This document shows, piece by piece, positions 9,601 to 16,523 of a DNA stretch of 64,000 nucleotides. Both the position numbers and the translations under genes were made by a program. Source of the stretch: Rhodospirillales bacterium (lineage in GTDB: Bacteria > Pseudomonadota > Alphaproteobacteria > Acetobacterales > Acetobacteraceae); NCBI GenBank assembly GCA_025352665.1, contig JANXSM010000045.1:1-64000 (forward strand). The letters are read 5' to 3'. The notes beneath the pieces are model-generated. The model did not search any database. It worked only from the letters and a program-made list of their open reading frames with translations, and was not told the DNA's origin. Each line of letters starts with the position of its first letter. Within the stretch, counting starts at the first letter, position 1.

Positions 9601-9662
9601 TGGGGAAGGCCCAAATGGGAAAGGCCCAAATGGGAAAGGCTGGAACGCCACAGCCAGGTCAT
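6621..9662 (-). CDS. Hybrid sensor histidine kinase (Cache-PAS-HisKA-HATPase-REC-HPt)
   Basis: This 1013-residue membrane kinase has a transmembrane segment at about residues 35-52, an extracytoplasmic Cache-like sensor region (about 55-315), a second transmembrane segment (about 317-338), a PAS-like region (about 365-475), and a HisKA domain with phospho-acceptor His509 (ATMSHEIRSPMSG). The ATPase domain has an N box NLLSNAVKF near 623 and G boxes DTGLGMG and GGTGLGLCI (657-695). A receiver domain carries Asp799 (TDCHMPGMDG), and a C-terminal HPt domain carries His941 (AAHRLAG). The full phosphorelay could pass phosphate to a separate regulator such as the neighbouring REC-EAL protein. Residues 9-28 are a short SHLGL-type repeat. 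The last codons (RIPTRL) are encoded by what looks like a decayed half of the TGATACC repeat. Confidence 0.93.
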   Translation of the reverse strand: MTWLWRSSLSHLGLSHLGLPHLHLRHLGRLAQSGAAILGLLSIALVWVSVIHSMSVERTQALRGAVQSTGNLARAFEEHVVRSVKQADQALLAMRKSYQGDPDHFDIPTWRQRTLALSDFTFQVSLADRHGLLRASNLASTGSTIDLSDREHFRVQLDPAQDALFVSKPVLGRASNKWSIQLTRKVFAENGSFDGVIVMSLDPEYFTRFYRSVDLGGAGVVLLSGTDGVVRASGSAAGVSAQASGQPPAAIGSQHIAARLSAASAQALAGSFSMPSLGSEPARLYSYRGVTGFPLIVAVGIGETELLQPYDASRHMYVAIGILLTAVLMAVTVLVLVRQGRLARAREALRQSEARTAHKSHLLETALEHMSQGIVMIDADHRVQVINRQALLKLGLPADLMTTRPKFSEVLRWQWQHGEFGDDGGDLDAASRQFVLSGGVSDQPHCYERRRSNGTTLEIRSAPLPGGGIVRTYSDVTQRLENEAVLRAARDEADRAAQAKSEFLATMSHEIRSPMSGLLGVLDLLRATRLSEDQHRMADMVHNSAASLLDVLNDILDFSKIEAGALQTAIVPTRLRDFVSDLTQPHVHAAAAKGVELHLHLDTALPGLVDTDPLRLRQILNNLLSNAVKFTAHGSIALSVTCAPGNAGEQLVFAVQDTGLGMGPEVIERLFEPFMQADRSTSRTYGGTGLGLCISRRLTHLLGGQITVTSTPAAGSCFTVTLPLIAASAAVPERAGVDPTQTAVCSAGKHILVADDEPTNRWLTRRQLELLGFAVTVAEHGEAALEQLRGASFDLLVTDCHMPGMDGAGLTTAIRASQPPLCDLPIVGLTADVTPAQLERCRRAGMNEVAIKPLTLAQLSRVLASYFDVPTMPQPALAPPGEACEPDFDPTLYRELFDPADPDGAAWLGEFRETATSQQADLALLLQAAEPDRVAIATAAHRLAGAAFSVGATRLAIAGRSVETAAQNGDPAGLQNAFQILCAAGLGAESALQRFTAGRDVFERIPTRLEVDT

Positions 9663-9762
9663 TGCTGACGGCTCTCGATTGCCGGTCGGTGGATCCCGCC
9701 GTGGCAGTGACCCTGGGCGGGGCCGGTTACCAGAACGTTAGCGAGGTGGAGATTGACCGCTC

Positions 9763-9787
9763 AGGTCAGCCGTTAACTGATCTGAAA
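9763..9787. promoter_or_regulatory. Imperfect inverted repeat upstream of the orphan pair (candidate operator)
   Basis: Two 9-base arms, TCAGGTCAG and CTGATCTGA, flank about 7 bases immediately upstream of the ATG at 9793, with one mismatch between the arms. The position fits an operator or a small leader hairpin. No regulator is identified and the element could be chance. Confidence 0.25.
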
Positions 9788-9792
9788 TTTTT

Positions 9793-10086
9793 ATGAGGCA
9801 AGACAATGTTCCAAAGCTGCAGGCTCGGGTGATCGAATTGCACCGCCCGCTCAAATCCGCGGTACGGATCGCCGATCGGCATCAGGTTGTTACCAAGGCG
9901 ATGGACATCAGGGAACGGGTCTATTTTGGCGACGGCGAGGCCTTGTTGCATCGTCTGCTGATCGTCGGGTCCGAGACGGGGGAATTCGATATCACGCCGG
10001 CGAAGTTTGCCGAGACTTTCCTCCCCGAACTCGCCACGATTATGGCGGTGCGGGACGCGGGTCGGGATTGCCGGCCACCACCGTGA
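9793..10086 (+). CDS. Hypothetical protein, first of a coupled pair
   Basis: A 97-residue soluble protein with no recognised family. It has a plausible mixed helix composition (LQARVIELHRPL, VYFGDGEALLHRLL) and codon use similar to neighbouring genes, with G/C at most third positions. Its TGA stop overlaps the next gene's ATG (TGATG), so the two are probably translated together. The antisense frame is rich in His, Gln and Arg and looks like a shadow. The pair is divergent from the hybrid kinase, but a functional link is only a guess. Confidence 0.5.
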   Translation: MRQDNVPKLQARVIELHRPLKSAVRIADRHQVVTKAMDIRERVYFGDGEALLHRLLIVGSETGEFDITPAKFAETFLPELATIMAVRDAGRDCRPPP

Positions 10087-10577
10087 TGAGAGGTTCCCGC
10101 GCCACCGATGCGCCGAATGCGTTGCATGACGTGCAGGAGCGGCTGTTGCGGGCCGGCGTCGCAGTGGGTGACAGCGGGCGTGCGCTGTTGACCTCCGCTG
10201 CGTCCCTGCGCCAGCGCTGCATGCGCCCGGACAGCCGCAGCGACGCCTTGATGGCCGAGTACGCGACGCTCGCGGGGACTGTTCAGGCGGCGCTGGATTT
10301 TGTGGCGCCGTTGCCCTCGCTGAGCCTGCTGGCCGTGCGTGGCTTGGACGATTGCGCCGGGGTGCGTGATGGTCCTCCGCAAGCGCTGGTGGATCTGCTG
10401 GCGGCGGCCAAGCAGCTTGGGGCTGTCAGCGGGCGACTGTCCACGGCACTGGTGGAGGTGCAGTCGCGGCTGTCCAATCTCGCCGAGCTTGCCGAGGATG
10501 AAGCGATTTGCCCGTATGGCGCCTACGCAGTCGCGCTGTCGCCTGGGACGCTGCCCGCCACTGCGTTGGCGGCTTAG
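10086..10577 (+). CDS. Hypothetical helical protein, second of a coupled pair
   Basis: A 163-residue protein predicted to be mostly helical and Ala/Leu-rich (for example LVDLLAAAKQLGAVSGRLST). No family is recognised. ATG 10086 is preferred because it overlaps the preceding stop (TGATG); TTG 10068 and GTG 10083 are also in frame. The stop TAG at 10575-10577 is the beginning of a palindromic half-repeat. Confidence 0.5.
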   Translation: MRGSRATDAPNALHDVQERLLRAGVAVGDSGRALLTSAASLRQRCMRPDSRSDALMAEYATLAGTVQAALDFVAPLPSLSLLAVRGLDDCAGVRDGPPQALVDLLAAAKQLGAVSGRLSTALVEVQSRLSNLAELAEDEAICPYGAYAVALSPGTLPATALAA

Positions 10578-10618
10578 ACCGGGATGATTTCTGGTAGGCG
10601 AAGTCATCCCGGTCTAAC
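10575..10618 (-). repeat. Two-hairpin repeat family, 3' module only (half copy)
   Basis: A 44-bp palindrome with ends TAGACCGGGATGA and TCATCCCGGTCTA. Read on the minus strand it matches the 3' module of the full elements near 45.4 and 59.1 kb, including the central TCGCCTACCAGA segment. Its first three plus-strand bases are the stop codon of the preceding gene. Confidence 0.7.
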
Positions 10619-10626
10619 GCGTGACG

Positions 10627-10662
10627 CCCTGGGCAGGCCGAAGGCCATCCGGCGCGACCGCA
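10627..10662. repeat. Possible fragment of the 21.5-kb palindrome arm
   Basis: The segment with GCCGAAGGCCATCCGGCG resembles part of the arm of the large palindrome at 21494-21770 (GCCGAAGGCCATTCCGGCG), with preceding GCCCTGG in both. It lies just beyond a glycosyltransferase stop, in the same gap as the half-repeat at 10575-10618. The match is short and imperfect. Confidence 0.3.
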
Positions 10663-10669
10663 ATCTCGC

Positions 10670-11425
10670 TCATTGGGGTTCAACCCTCAGCAGCCGGCCG
10701 AGCAGGGCTGTTTGCAGGCGCACATACATGAAGGCCAGCAGGAGGTTGGAGCGGACGTAGCAGAAATGCGAGACGCCGCCTTCGCTGCTTCGGAAATAGT
10801 GGACCTCGGTCGGGAAGGCGACCGGCCGCACGCCGCGCCAGCACAGGCGGATGGCGGCTTCGGGGTCGAAGTCGAAGCGGCGCATCCAGCGGGTGGCCGA
10901 GAACACCTCGATCAAGGGGGCGATCGGGTAGACGCGCATGCCGAATAGCGAGTCGCCGATGCCGGCCCGGCGGGTTTGCAGGTCGGCGAGTAGATTGGCG
11001 ATCTGGCGGCCGAGCACCCGGGCGCGGGGGGCACTGGCGTCGAAGATAGGCCGGCCCAGCACCATCACCTCTGGCTGCAGGGTGGAGACTTCCATCATGT
11101 CCGGGATATCGGCAGCGTTGTGCTGGCCGTCGGCGTCCAGTGTCAGCGCATGGGTGAAGCTCTGCGCCATCGCCGCGCGCAGGCCGTGCAGCACGGCGGC
11201 GCCCTTGCCGCGGTTGCGGGGGAGTACCAGCACCCTCAGGCACGGGTCCGATGCGGCCATCCGGTGCAATTCCGGCGTTGTGTTGTCTGTGCTGCCGTCC
11301 ACGACCACCCAAACCGGCGACCACATGCGGCGCGCATGCGCCACGGTTTCGAACAGGCGGGGGCCGGCGTTGTAGCTCGGGATCAGGACGAGATGGGTCT
11401 GGCTCGCGACCGAGGCCGGCGTCAG
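10670..11425 (-). CDS. Family 2 glycosyltransferase
   Basis: The product (about 251 residues) is a GT2 enzyme. It has VLIPSYNAGPRLFETV near the N-terminus, VDGSTDNT near residue 45, and a catalytic-type LDADGQHNAADI near residue 100. It resembles dolichyl-phosphate-mannose-synthase-like transferases but has no obvious C-terminal membrane domain. The start is uncertain: no ATG, GTG or TTG lies close to the fold's first strand. CTG 11425 overlaps the upstream gene's stop (CTGA), which matches the overlap style of this genome; an ATG about 25 codons further upstream inside the flavoenzyme gene is the alternative. Coupling suggests the two enzymes act on the same product. Confidence 0.8.
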   Translation of the reverse strand: MTPASVASQTHLVLIPSYNAGPRLFETVAHARRMWSPVWVVVDGSTDNTTPELHRMAASDPCLRVLVLPRNRGKGAAVLHGLRAAMAQSFTHALTLDADGQHNAADIPDMMEVSTLQPEVMVLGRPIFDASAPRARVLGRQIANLLADLQTRRAGIGDSLFGMRVYPIAPLIEVFSATRWMRRFDFDPEAAIRLCWRGVRPVAFPTEVHYFRSSEGGVSHFCYVRSNLLLAFMYVRLQTALLGRLLRVEPQ

Positions 11426-12711
11426 GCCTGGTCTGGCTCGGGCAGGGCGCGCGGCCGCGGGGCGCTGTGTTTCAGGGCGAACGCCTTGATAAAGTAGATG
11501 CATTTGAACAGCACCAAACTCGGCTTGATGGGGGAATGGCCGAACACGTCGCCCGACAGCAGCGATAGCAGCGCCTCCTGCATGCGAAACGCATTGCGGG
11601 GCGCCATGAACAGGTCCCGCATGGCGGGGCGGTTCATGCGGTAGATATACCACGAGAAGCTGGCGAGCGACTCCCGCACCGCGGCCTCGAAGCCGCGGAC
11701 GGCGCGGCGGGCTTCGGCGGCGGTGCCGTGCAGCGCGGCCGAGACCACGTCGGCGCCGAGGAAACCGCCTTTCATGGCGAGATAGACGCCGGTGGAGAAC
11801 ACCGGGTCGATGAAGGCGTAGGCGTCGCCGAGCATCAGGTAGCGGTCTCCGCTCATGCGCTTGGAGCGGTAGGAGTAGTTGCCGGTGGCCTGCGCCTCGG
11901 AGCAGATCTCGGCATCGGCCAGGCGGGCGGACAGCGCGGGGCACAGGGCAATCAGCTGGTGCAGGAAGCTGGTGACGTCGGTGCCGCGTGCCTTGATGAA
12001 CTCGGGGCTGCAGACCGCGCCGATGCTGGTGGTGCCGTCCATCAGCGGAATGAACCAGAACCAGCCATGGGCGAACCAGAACACGCTGATGTTGCCTTCG
12101 GCCTTGTCGGGCAGGCGGTGGGCACCGCGGAAATGGGCGAAGACGGCGGCGGATTTATGCTGCTCGTTGCGCTGCTTGAGCGAGAGTTTGTTGGCCAGCA
12201 GCGTGTCGCGGCCGGAGGCGTCGACCAGGAAGCGGGCGGTGAAGCGGTGCTCGCAGCCGTCATCTGCCTTTGCGGTCGCCACCACGCCGCCTTCGGCCGG
12301 GAAGGTCACATCGGCCACGCGGCAGCCTTCCACCACAGTGGCGCCCCTGGCTGCGGCGTTTTTAAGCAGGATGTGGTCGAATTCGGAGCGACGGACCTGG
12401 TAGGAATAGAAGAAGCGTTTGTCCCAGCCTTGGGCGAAGTCCAACGTCACCGCCTTGTTGTGCGTGGGAGAGACGAATTCCACGCCATATTTCGGCATGC
12501 CGATGCGGTCGATCTCGTTCTTTACGCCGAGTTTTTCCAGCAGCGGCACATTCATCGGCAGCAGCGACTCGCCAATGTGAAAGCGCGGGTGGCGGTCCTT
12601 TTCGACCAACAGCACACGCTCGCCGCGGGCGGCCAGAAGGGCTGCCACGGTGGAGCCGGCCGGGCCGCCGCCGACCACCAGAACATCATAGTCGCTCGCT
12701 GAATGAGCCAT
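11422..12711 (-). CDS. FAD-dependent halogenase/monooxygenase-like protein
   Basis: The 429-residue flavoprotein begins with an FAD-binding GGGPAGS motif (residues 14-20), then FHIGESLLP near residue 45, as in the tryptophan-halogenase branch of class A flavoenzymes. WFWFIPL near residue 217 fits the WxWxIP motif used to recognise flavin-dependent halogenases. A second FAD contact, GDAYAFIDPVFSTG, lies near residue 296. Whether it halogenates or hydroxylates, and what substrate it uses, cannot be read from the sequence. It is translationally linked to the downstream glycosyltransferase, which hints at a small tailoring unit for a lipid or aromatic metabolite. Confidence 0.78.
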   Translation of the reverse strand: MAHSASDYDVLVVGGGPAGSTVAALLAARGERVLLVEKDRHPRFHIGESLLPMNVPLLEKLGVKNEIDRIGMPKYGVEFVSPTHNKAVTLDFAQGWDKRFFYSYQVRRSEFDHILLKNAAARGATVVEGCRVADVTFPAEGGVVATAKADDGCEHRFTARFLVDASGRDTLLANKLSLKQRNEQHKSAAVFAHFRGAHRLPDKAEGNISVFWFAHGWFWFIPLMDGTTSIGAVCSPEFIKARGTDVTSFLHQLIALCPALSARLADAEICSEAQATGNYSYRSKRMSGDRYLMLGDAYAFIDPVFSTGVYLAMKGGFLGADVVSAALHGTAAEARRAVRGFEAAVRESLASFSWYIYRMNRPAMRDLFMAPRNAFRMQEALLSLLSGDVFGHSPIKPSLVLFKCIYFIKAFALKHSAPRPRALPEPDQA

Positions 12712-12738
12712 GGCGCACCGTGTGAAGGGATGGGGCCT

Positions 12739-12885
12739 TTAGAAGACCCTCAGGTTCTCCCGCAAAGTCTGATGCGTGTATTCGGTCCGCGTCAACTGTC
12801 GCTTCTGCAGTGCCGGCGTCATTTCGTCGCGGATCGGATGGGTGTATTTGGGTTTGATGTAGCCTTGCACTAGGAAACCTCGCGT
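12739..12885 (-). pseudogene. C-terminal remnant of an NtaA/DszA-type flavin monooxygenase
   Basis: The minus strand encodes about 48 codons ending in TAA at 12741-12739. The peptide contains PALQKRQLTRTEY followed by TLRENLRVF, matching the conserved tail (PELQRRG..RTEY...TLRENL) of bacterial-luciferase-like monooxygenases of the NtaA/SnaA/DszA group. The rest of the roughly 440-residue family is absent: upstream the frame runs straight into a repeat module. This is therefore a decayed 3' end, not an active gene. The assignment is by recalled family pattern. Confidence 0.6.
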
Positions 12886-12888
12886 GAT

Positions 12889-12933
12889 TCAGACCTTTCG
12901 GCGATTCCCCCTTCGGTCATCACGCCCTGGCAA
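12889..12933 (-). repeat. Two-hairpin repeat family, 5' module only (half copy)
   Basis: Read on the minus strand this is GGGCGTGATGACCGAAGG continuing to GAAAGGTCTGAATCACGCG. It matches the 5' module of the full elements at 45318-45423 and 59113-59219 nearly base for base. The ends are inverted (GCGTGAT and ATCACGC). It abuts the monooxygenase remnant. Confidence 0.75.
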
Positions 12934-12947
12934 GCGGTGAGGCGCGC

Positions 12948-13000
12948 GATACCAGTCCGCATCGATGCTGGGGGAGTCAACGTCGATGCGGACTGGTATC
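12948..13000 (-). repeat. Palindromic repeat, TGATACC family, copy 2
   Basis: Perfect 18-bp inverted arms (12948-12965 and 12983-13000) begin GATACCAGTCCGCATCGA and enclose a 17-base loop. On the minus strand the element follows the glycosylase gene so that TGA TACC forms its stop codon (13001-12999), exactly as for copy 1 at 6492. Confidence 0.85.
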
Positions 13001-13637
13001 AGGCGGCAGTTGCGGGATTGGGCTTGATCTTCTTGCCCTCGTCGGCGGCGCGCCACAGGTACCAGGCGGCGGTGGAGCGATGCGGCGACCAGTCAAGGCC
13101 GAGCTCGGCCAGGGCCTTGGGACGCGGCTGCTCCGCCAGGCCGTGCAACAGGCGGTAGCCTTCGCGGACCCCGAAATCGTCGACGGGCAGGATATCTGGT
13201 CGCCCCATGTTCATCAGCAGCATTTCCACCGTCCAGCGGCCGACGCCACGGATGATGACGAGGCGTTCGATCAGCGCCTCGTCCGACAGGCGGGCGGCCT
13301 GGCGGGTGGTTGGGACCACGCCCTCGCTGGTTTTGAGGGCGATGTCGCGGATGGCGGCGATCTTGCTGAAACTGAAGCCGCAGGCGCGCAGATCCGCCTC
13401 CGGTCGGGCCAGCACCAGCTCGGCGGGCGGGAATTCGTGGTCCGGGAACAGGGCGACGAAGCGGGCGAAAATGGTCTCGGCGGCGCGGCCGTGCAGCTGT
13501 TGGTGGGCGATGGCGCGCAGCAGCCTGGCGTAGGGGCTGCGTTTGTCGTCCACCGGCGTGGTCCGCGGGCCGAGACGGCCGATCAGGCCCGCAAACTTTA
13601 TACAGGTTTCGGACAAATGGGCTTCTGCGGGATTCAT
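12999..13637 (-). CDS. alkA: DNA-3-methyladenine glycosylase II (AlkA-like)
   Basis: The 212-residue protein is a helix-hairpin-helix base-excision glycosylase. It has LLRAIAHQQLHGRAAETIF near residue 40, the hairpin LVIIRGVGRWTVEMLLM near residue 125, and the catalytic Asp in DILPVDDFGVREGY near residue 150. It removes alkylated purines from DNA. The start ATG 13637 (MNPAEAH) fits the family length; the longer upstream frame is Arg/Pro-rich and unlikely. It lacks the N-terminal regulatory or TATA-like domain of the E. coli enzyme, as is common for the shorter bacterial form. The stop codon is provided by the adjacent palindrome. Confidence 0.9.
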   Translation of the reverse strand: MNPAEAHLSETCIKFAGLIGRLGPRTTPVDDKRSPYARLLRAIAHQQLHGRAAETIFARFVALFPDHEFPPAELVLARPEADLRACGFSFSKIAAIRDIALKTSEGVVPTTRQAARLSDEALIERLVIIRGVGRWTVEMLLMNMGRPDILPVDDFGVREGYRLLHGLAEQPRPKALAELGLDWSPHRSTAAWYLWRAADEGKKIKPNPATAA

Positions 13638-13777
13638 GGGGTTATTTCCATATAGTGCGCAAATCACGGGGACGGCTGAATTATCTGTGAGCCCCATTGT
13701 AGATATGCGGGTTACGCTTGCGTAATTCGGGTTTATCGGCGGTATAGTCTTGTTCAGGAAATAACAAGGCGCCTCAT

Positions 13778-13993
13778 ATGGCCCGCGCTCACCGGCTGAT
13801 CGCTCCCTCCACCGACAAGCTGTATGAGGACGCCAATCGGCAGACCACAGCGCTTGCGGGTCTGGCGGTGACATTGTTCCTGGTGGTGATTGCCCTGTTT
13901 CTGTTCCGCGAACTGCATCAGAATGCCGCCATCGAGGACTGCCTGATGGCGGGGCGCGCGAATTGCGACCTGCTGGTTTCGCTGGAGCATTGA
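13778..13993 (+). CDS. Small single-pass membrane protein
   Basis: The 71-residue protein has one strong transmembrane helix (about residues 25-45, LAGLAVTLFLVVIALFLF). A short N-terminal basic part precedes it, and the C-terminal tail has two Cys (ECLMAGRANC-like spacing, actual DCLMAGRANC). Similar tiny proteins occur in related bacteria without known function. It is divergent from the glycosylase and 97 bases before the creatininase operon. Confidence 0.6.
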   Translation: MARAHRLIAPSTDKLYEDANRQTTALAGLAVTLFLVVIALFLFRELHQNAAIEDCLMAGRANCDLLVSLEH

Positions 13994-14089
13994 TCTCCCG
14001 ATTTCGGCACTGCGTTTTTCTGCACCGAACAATTTGACGCAAGGCCGTTCCGTGGCAGGTTGACCCGATCAGGCAGGGGAGCGGCCACT

Positions 14090-14782
14090 ATGCGGATTTC
14101 GGATATGGACTGGCGGATGGTCGAGGATTGGACCCGCATCGACGATCGCGGTGTCCTGCCGCTCGGCAGCACCGAACAGCATGGCGGCCTGTCGCTGATG
14201 GTGGACACCATCCTGTCTGAAAAGGTGGCCGTGGAGGCCGCCGCACCACTCAATATCCCTGTGTATCCTGCCATTCCCTTCGGCATCGCACCGTATTTCC
14301 AGGCGTTTCCCGGCAGCGTGACCATTCGCGTCGCGACCTATGTGGAGCTGGTGCGCGACGTTTTGGACAGCATGAAGCGCAGTGGCTTCCGGCGCATCCT
14401 CATCGTCAACGGCCATGGCGGCAACCAGCCGGCGGCGGCCCTGGCGCAGGAATGGATGATGGACAACCCCGATTGCCGCGTGCGCTTCCATGACTGGTGG
14501 AAAGCGCCGAAAACCTTGGCGCAGGCGCAGGCGACCGACCCCTCCGGCAGCCATGCCAACTGGATGGAGAATTTCCCGTGGACGCGCCTGGCGACGACGC
14601 CGGCCGATGACGAGAAGCCGCTGGTCGACACCGATCGGATGAAGACGATGCCGCCGTTCGAGTCGCGCAACATGTTGGAGGACGGCAGCTTCGGAGGCCG
14701 CACCCAGCGTTCCGACAACGAGATGCTGGCGATATGGGATGTCGCCGTGGCCGAAACCCGTGCGCTGCTGGAGGCCTGGTGA
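14090..14782 (+). CDS. Creatininase family amidohydrolase
   Basis: The 230-residue protein has the creatininase-family metal sites: LPLGSTEQHGG near residue 22 and IVNGHGGNQ near residue 105. The family hydrolyses cyclic or linear amides such as creatinine and formamidopyrimidines with bound divalent metals. The true substrate here is unknown. ATG 14090 follows a GGGGAG ribosome site at a suitable distance. The gene is first of a four-gene operon with a ketopantoate-reductase-like enzyme, an SDR and an M20 peptidase, all joined by 4-base overlaps, which suggests stepwise breakdown of one amide-containing compound. Confidence 0.85.
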   Translation: MRISDMDWRMVEDWTRIDDRGVLPLGSTEQHGGLSLMVDTILSEKVAVEAAAPLNIPVYPAIPFGIAPYFQAFPGSVTIRVATYVELVRDVLDSMKRSGFRRILIVNGHGGNQPAAALAQEWMMDNPDCRVRFHDWWKAPKTLAQAQATDPSGSHANWMENFPWTRLATTPADDEKPLVDTDRMKTMPPFESRNMLEDGSFGGRTQRSDNEMLAIWDVAVAETRALLEAW

Positions 14783-15783
14783 AAATCCTTATCTGGGGCG
14801 CCGGTGCGATCGGCGGCGCCGTTGGTGCATTCCTGGCGCGCGCCGGGCATGACATCACCTTCGTGGATATCGCGGCCGACCATGTGGCGGCGATCAATGC
14901 CACGGGGCTGCAGATCACCGGGCCGGTGGACCAGTTCACCATCCATGTGCCGAGTTTCACGCCAGCCCAGGTGGGCGGGGTATGGCAGCATGTGTTTCTG
15001 TGCGTGAAGGCGCATCACACCGTCGATGCCTGCCAGGCGCTGCTGCCGCATCTGGCACCGGACGGCTACGTGCTGTCGCTGCAGAACGGGCTCAACGAGG
15101 TTGAGATCGAGGCGATCGCCGGGCGCACGCGGACCATGGGGGCCTTCGTCAATTTCGGCGCCGACTGGATGGGGCCGGGCGAGATCATGCTGGGCAACCG
15201 CGGGGCCGTGGTGCTGGGCGAGGTCGACGGACAGATGACCGAGCGGCTGGCCGAGCTGCTCAAGGTCATGCAGGACTTCGATCCCGCCGCGATCAGCACG
15301 CCGGAGATCTGGGGTTATCTTTGGGGCAAGCTCGGCTATGGGGCGATGCTGTTCGCGCAGGCCTTGGGCGACATGGGCATCGCCGATTGCCTGGCGCGGC
15401 CGGAACTGCTGGGCCTGTGGCGCGAGCTTGGCCGCGAGGCTGTTACGGTTGGTTTGGCTGAGGGCGCCAATCTGCGCGGTTTCAACGGCTTCGATCCGAA
15501 GGCGTTCGCACCCGGGGCGAGTGAGCAAGCGGCGCGCGACAGCGTGGCCGAAATGGTTGCCTTCAACCAAGGCAGTGCGAAGACGCATTCCGGCGTTTGG
15601 CGCGACCTCGCCATCCGCAAGCGGCGCACCGAGGTGGACAGCCAGATTGCGCCGATTGCCGCCATCGGGCGGCGCCACGACATTGCCTGCCCGCGCATCG
15701 AGAAACTGGTCGCCATGATCCATGAGGTGGAGGCGGGCAGCCGCCCATTGTCCGACGACAACCTGCTGGAGCTTGCCGCATGA
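14779..15783 (+). CDS. 2-dehydropantoate 2-reductase family (ApbA/PanE-like) oxidoreductase
   Basis: The 334-residue protein has an N-terminal NAD(P)-binding motif, ILIWGAGAIGGAVGAFLARA (residues 3-22), and the C-terminal helical domain of the ApbA/PanE family (WGKLGYGAMLFAQ near 190). The GTG start overlaps the upstream stop (GTGA). Although the family is named for ketopantoate reduction, many paralogues reduce other 2-oxo acids or oxidise 2-hydroxy acids. Its place inside a catabolic-looking operon, away from other pan genes, argues for a different 2-oxo or 2-hydroxy acid. Confidence 0.82.
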   Translation: MKILIWGAGAIGGAVGAFLARAGHDITFVDIAADHVAAINATGLQITGPVDQFTIHVPSFTPAQVGGVWQHVFLCVKAHHTVDACQALLPHLAPDGYVLSLQNGLNEVEIEAIAGRTRTMGAFVNFGADWMGPGEIMLGNRGAVVLGEVDGQMTERLAELLKVMQDFDPAAISTPEIWGYLWGKLGYGAMLFAQALGDMGIADCLARPELLGLWRELGREAVTVGLAEGANLRGFNGFDPKAFAPGASEQAARDSVAEMVAFNQGSAKTHSGVWRDLAIRKRRTEVDSQIAPIAAIGRRHDIACPRIEKLVAMIHEVEAGSRPLSDDNLLELAA

Positions 15784-16523
15784 ACATTTCCTTTGCCGGG
15801 CGCACCGTTGCCGTGAGCGGCGCCGGCCATGGGTTCGGGCGGGTGATCGCCCAAAGCTTCGCCGACCTTGGTGCCAGCGTGCATATCTGCGACCTCAGTG
15901 CCGCCAATATGGCCGAGACCGCGGCGGGGCGGGACATTCGCACGACGGTGGTGGATGTGACCGACCGCCGCGCTGGGGCCGACTGGATCGCCGCGATCGG
16001 GGCACCGGTGTTCTGCCTGGTCAACAATGCCGGGGGCGTCGGCGGCCAGGGGCCGAAGCCGTTGGAGGAGGTGGAGGATGCCGACTGGGACCGGATCTTC
16101 GACATCAATGTGAACGCGGCGATGGTGCTGTCGCGGGCGGCGGTGGGCGGCATGAAGACGCTGGGGGGCGGGCGCATCGTCAACATCACCTCGGGGGCCG
16201 GGCTGCAAGCCTCGCTGACCGGCATTCAGGCCTATTGCAGCGCCAAGCACGCGATGGTGGGACTGACGCGGCAGCTGGCGCATGAGTTGGGAAAGTTCAA
16301 CATCACGGTGAATTCCGTCGCTCCCGGCTTCGTGCGCTCCAATCCATCCACCGAACTGCAGTGGCAGAGCTATGGGGAGGAAGGCCAGAAGGCGATGGTC
16401 AGCCGCATCGCCATGCGGCGGCTGGGGTCTGCGCAGGATATCGCCAATGGCGTGCTGTTCTTCGCCTCCGACCTCGCCAGTTTCGTGACTGGGCAGATCC
16501 TGTCGGTGGACGGCGGCAGATGA
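15780..16523 (+). CDS. Short-chain dehydrogenase/reductase
   Basis: The 247-residue protein is a classical SDR: a cofactor motif VSGAGHGFG (residues 12-20, usual TGxxxGxG), NNAGG near residue 83, catalytic Ser region ITSGAGLQ near 138 and YCSAKHA near 155. The C-terminus (DLASFVTGQILSVDGG) is typical of the 3-oxoacyl-ACP-reductase-like group. It interconverts a hydroxyl and a ketone with NAD(P)H; the substrate is unknown. It overlaps both neighbours by ATGA, so it is the third member of the operon. Confidence 0.88.
   Translation: MNISFAGRTVAVSGAGHGFGRVIAQSFADLGASVHICDLSAANMAETAAGRDIRTTVVDVTDRRAGADWIAAIGAPVFCLVNNAGGVGGQGPKPLEEVEDADWDRIFDINVNAAMVLSRAAVGGMKTLGGGRIVNITSGAGLQASLTGIQAYCSAKHAMVGLTRQLAHELGKFNITVNSVAPGFVRSNPSTELQWQSYGEEGQKAMVSRIAMRRLGSAQDIANGVLFFASDLASFVTGQILSVDGGR

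Noticed and set aside
9921-10607. Minus-strand frame of 228 codons opposite the orphan pair
   Set aside because: Gln/Arg/His-rich composition typical of an antisense shadow; the plus-strand pair has overlap coupling and a normal composition.
11426-11944. Extended N-terminus for the glycosyltransferase
   Set aside because: The upstream frame lies inside the flavoenzyme gene and reads as Arg/Pro-rich shadow; at most about 25 extra codons from an internal ATG are plausible.
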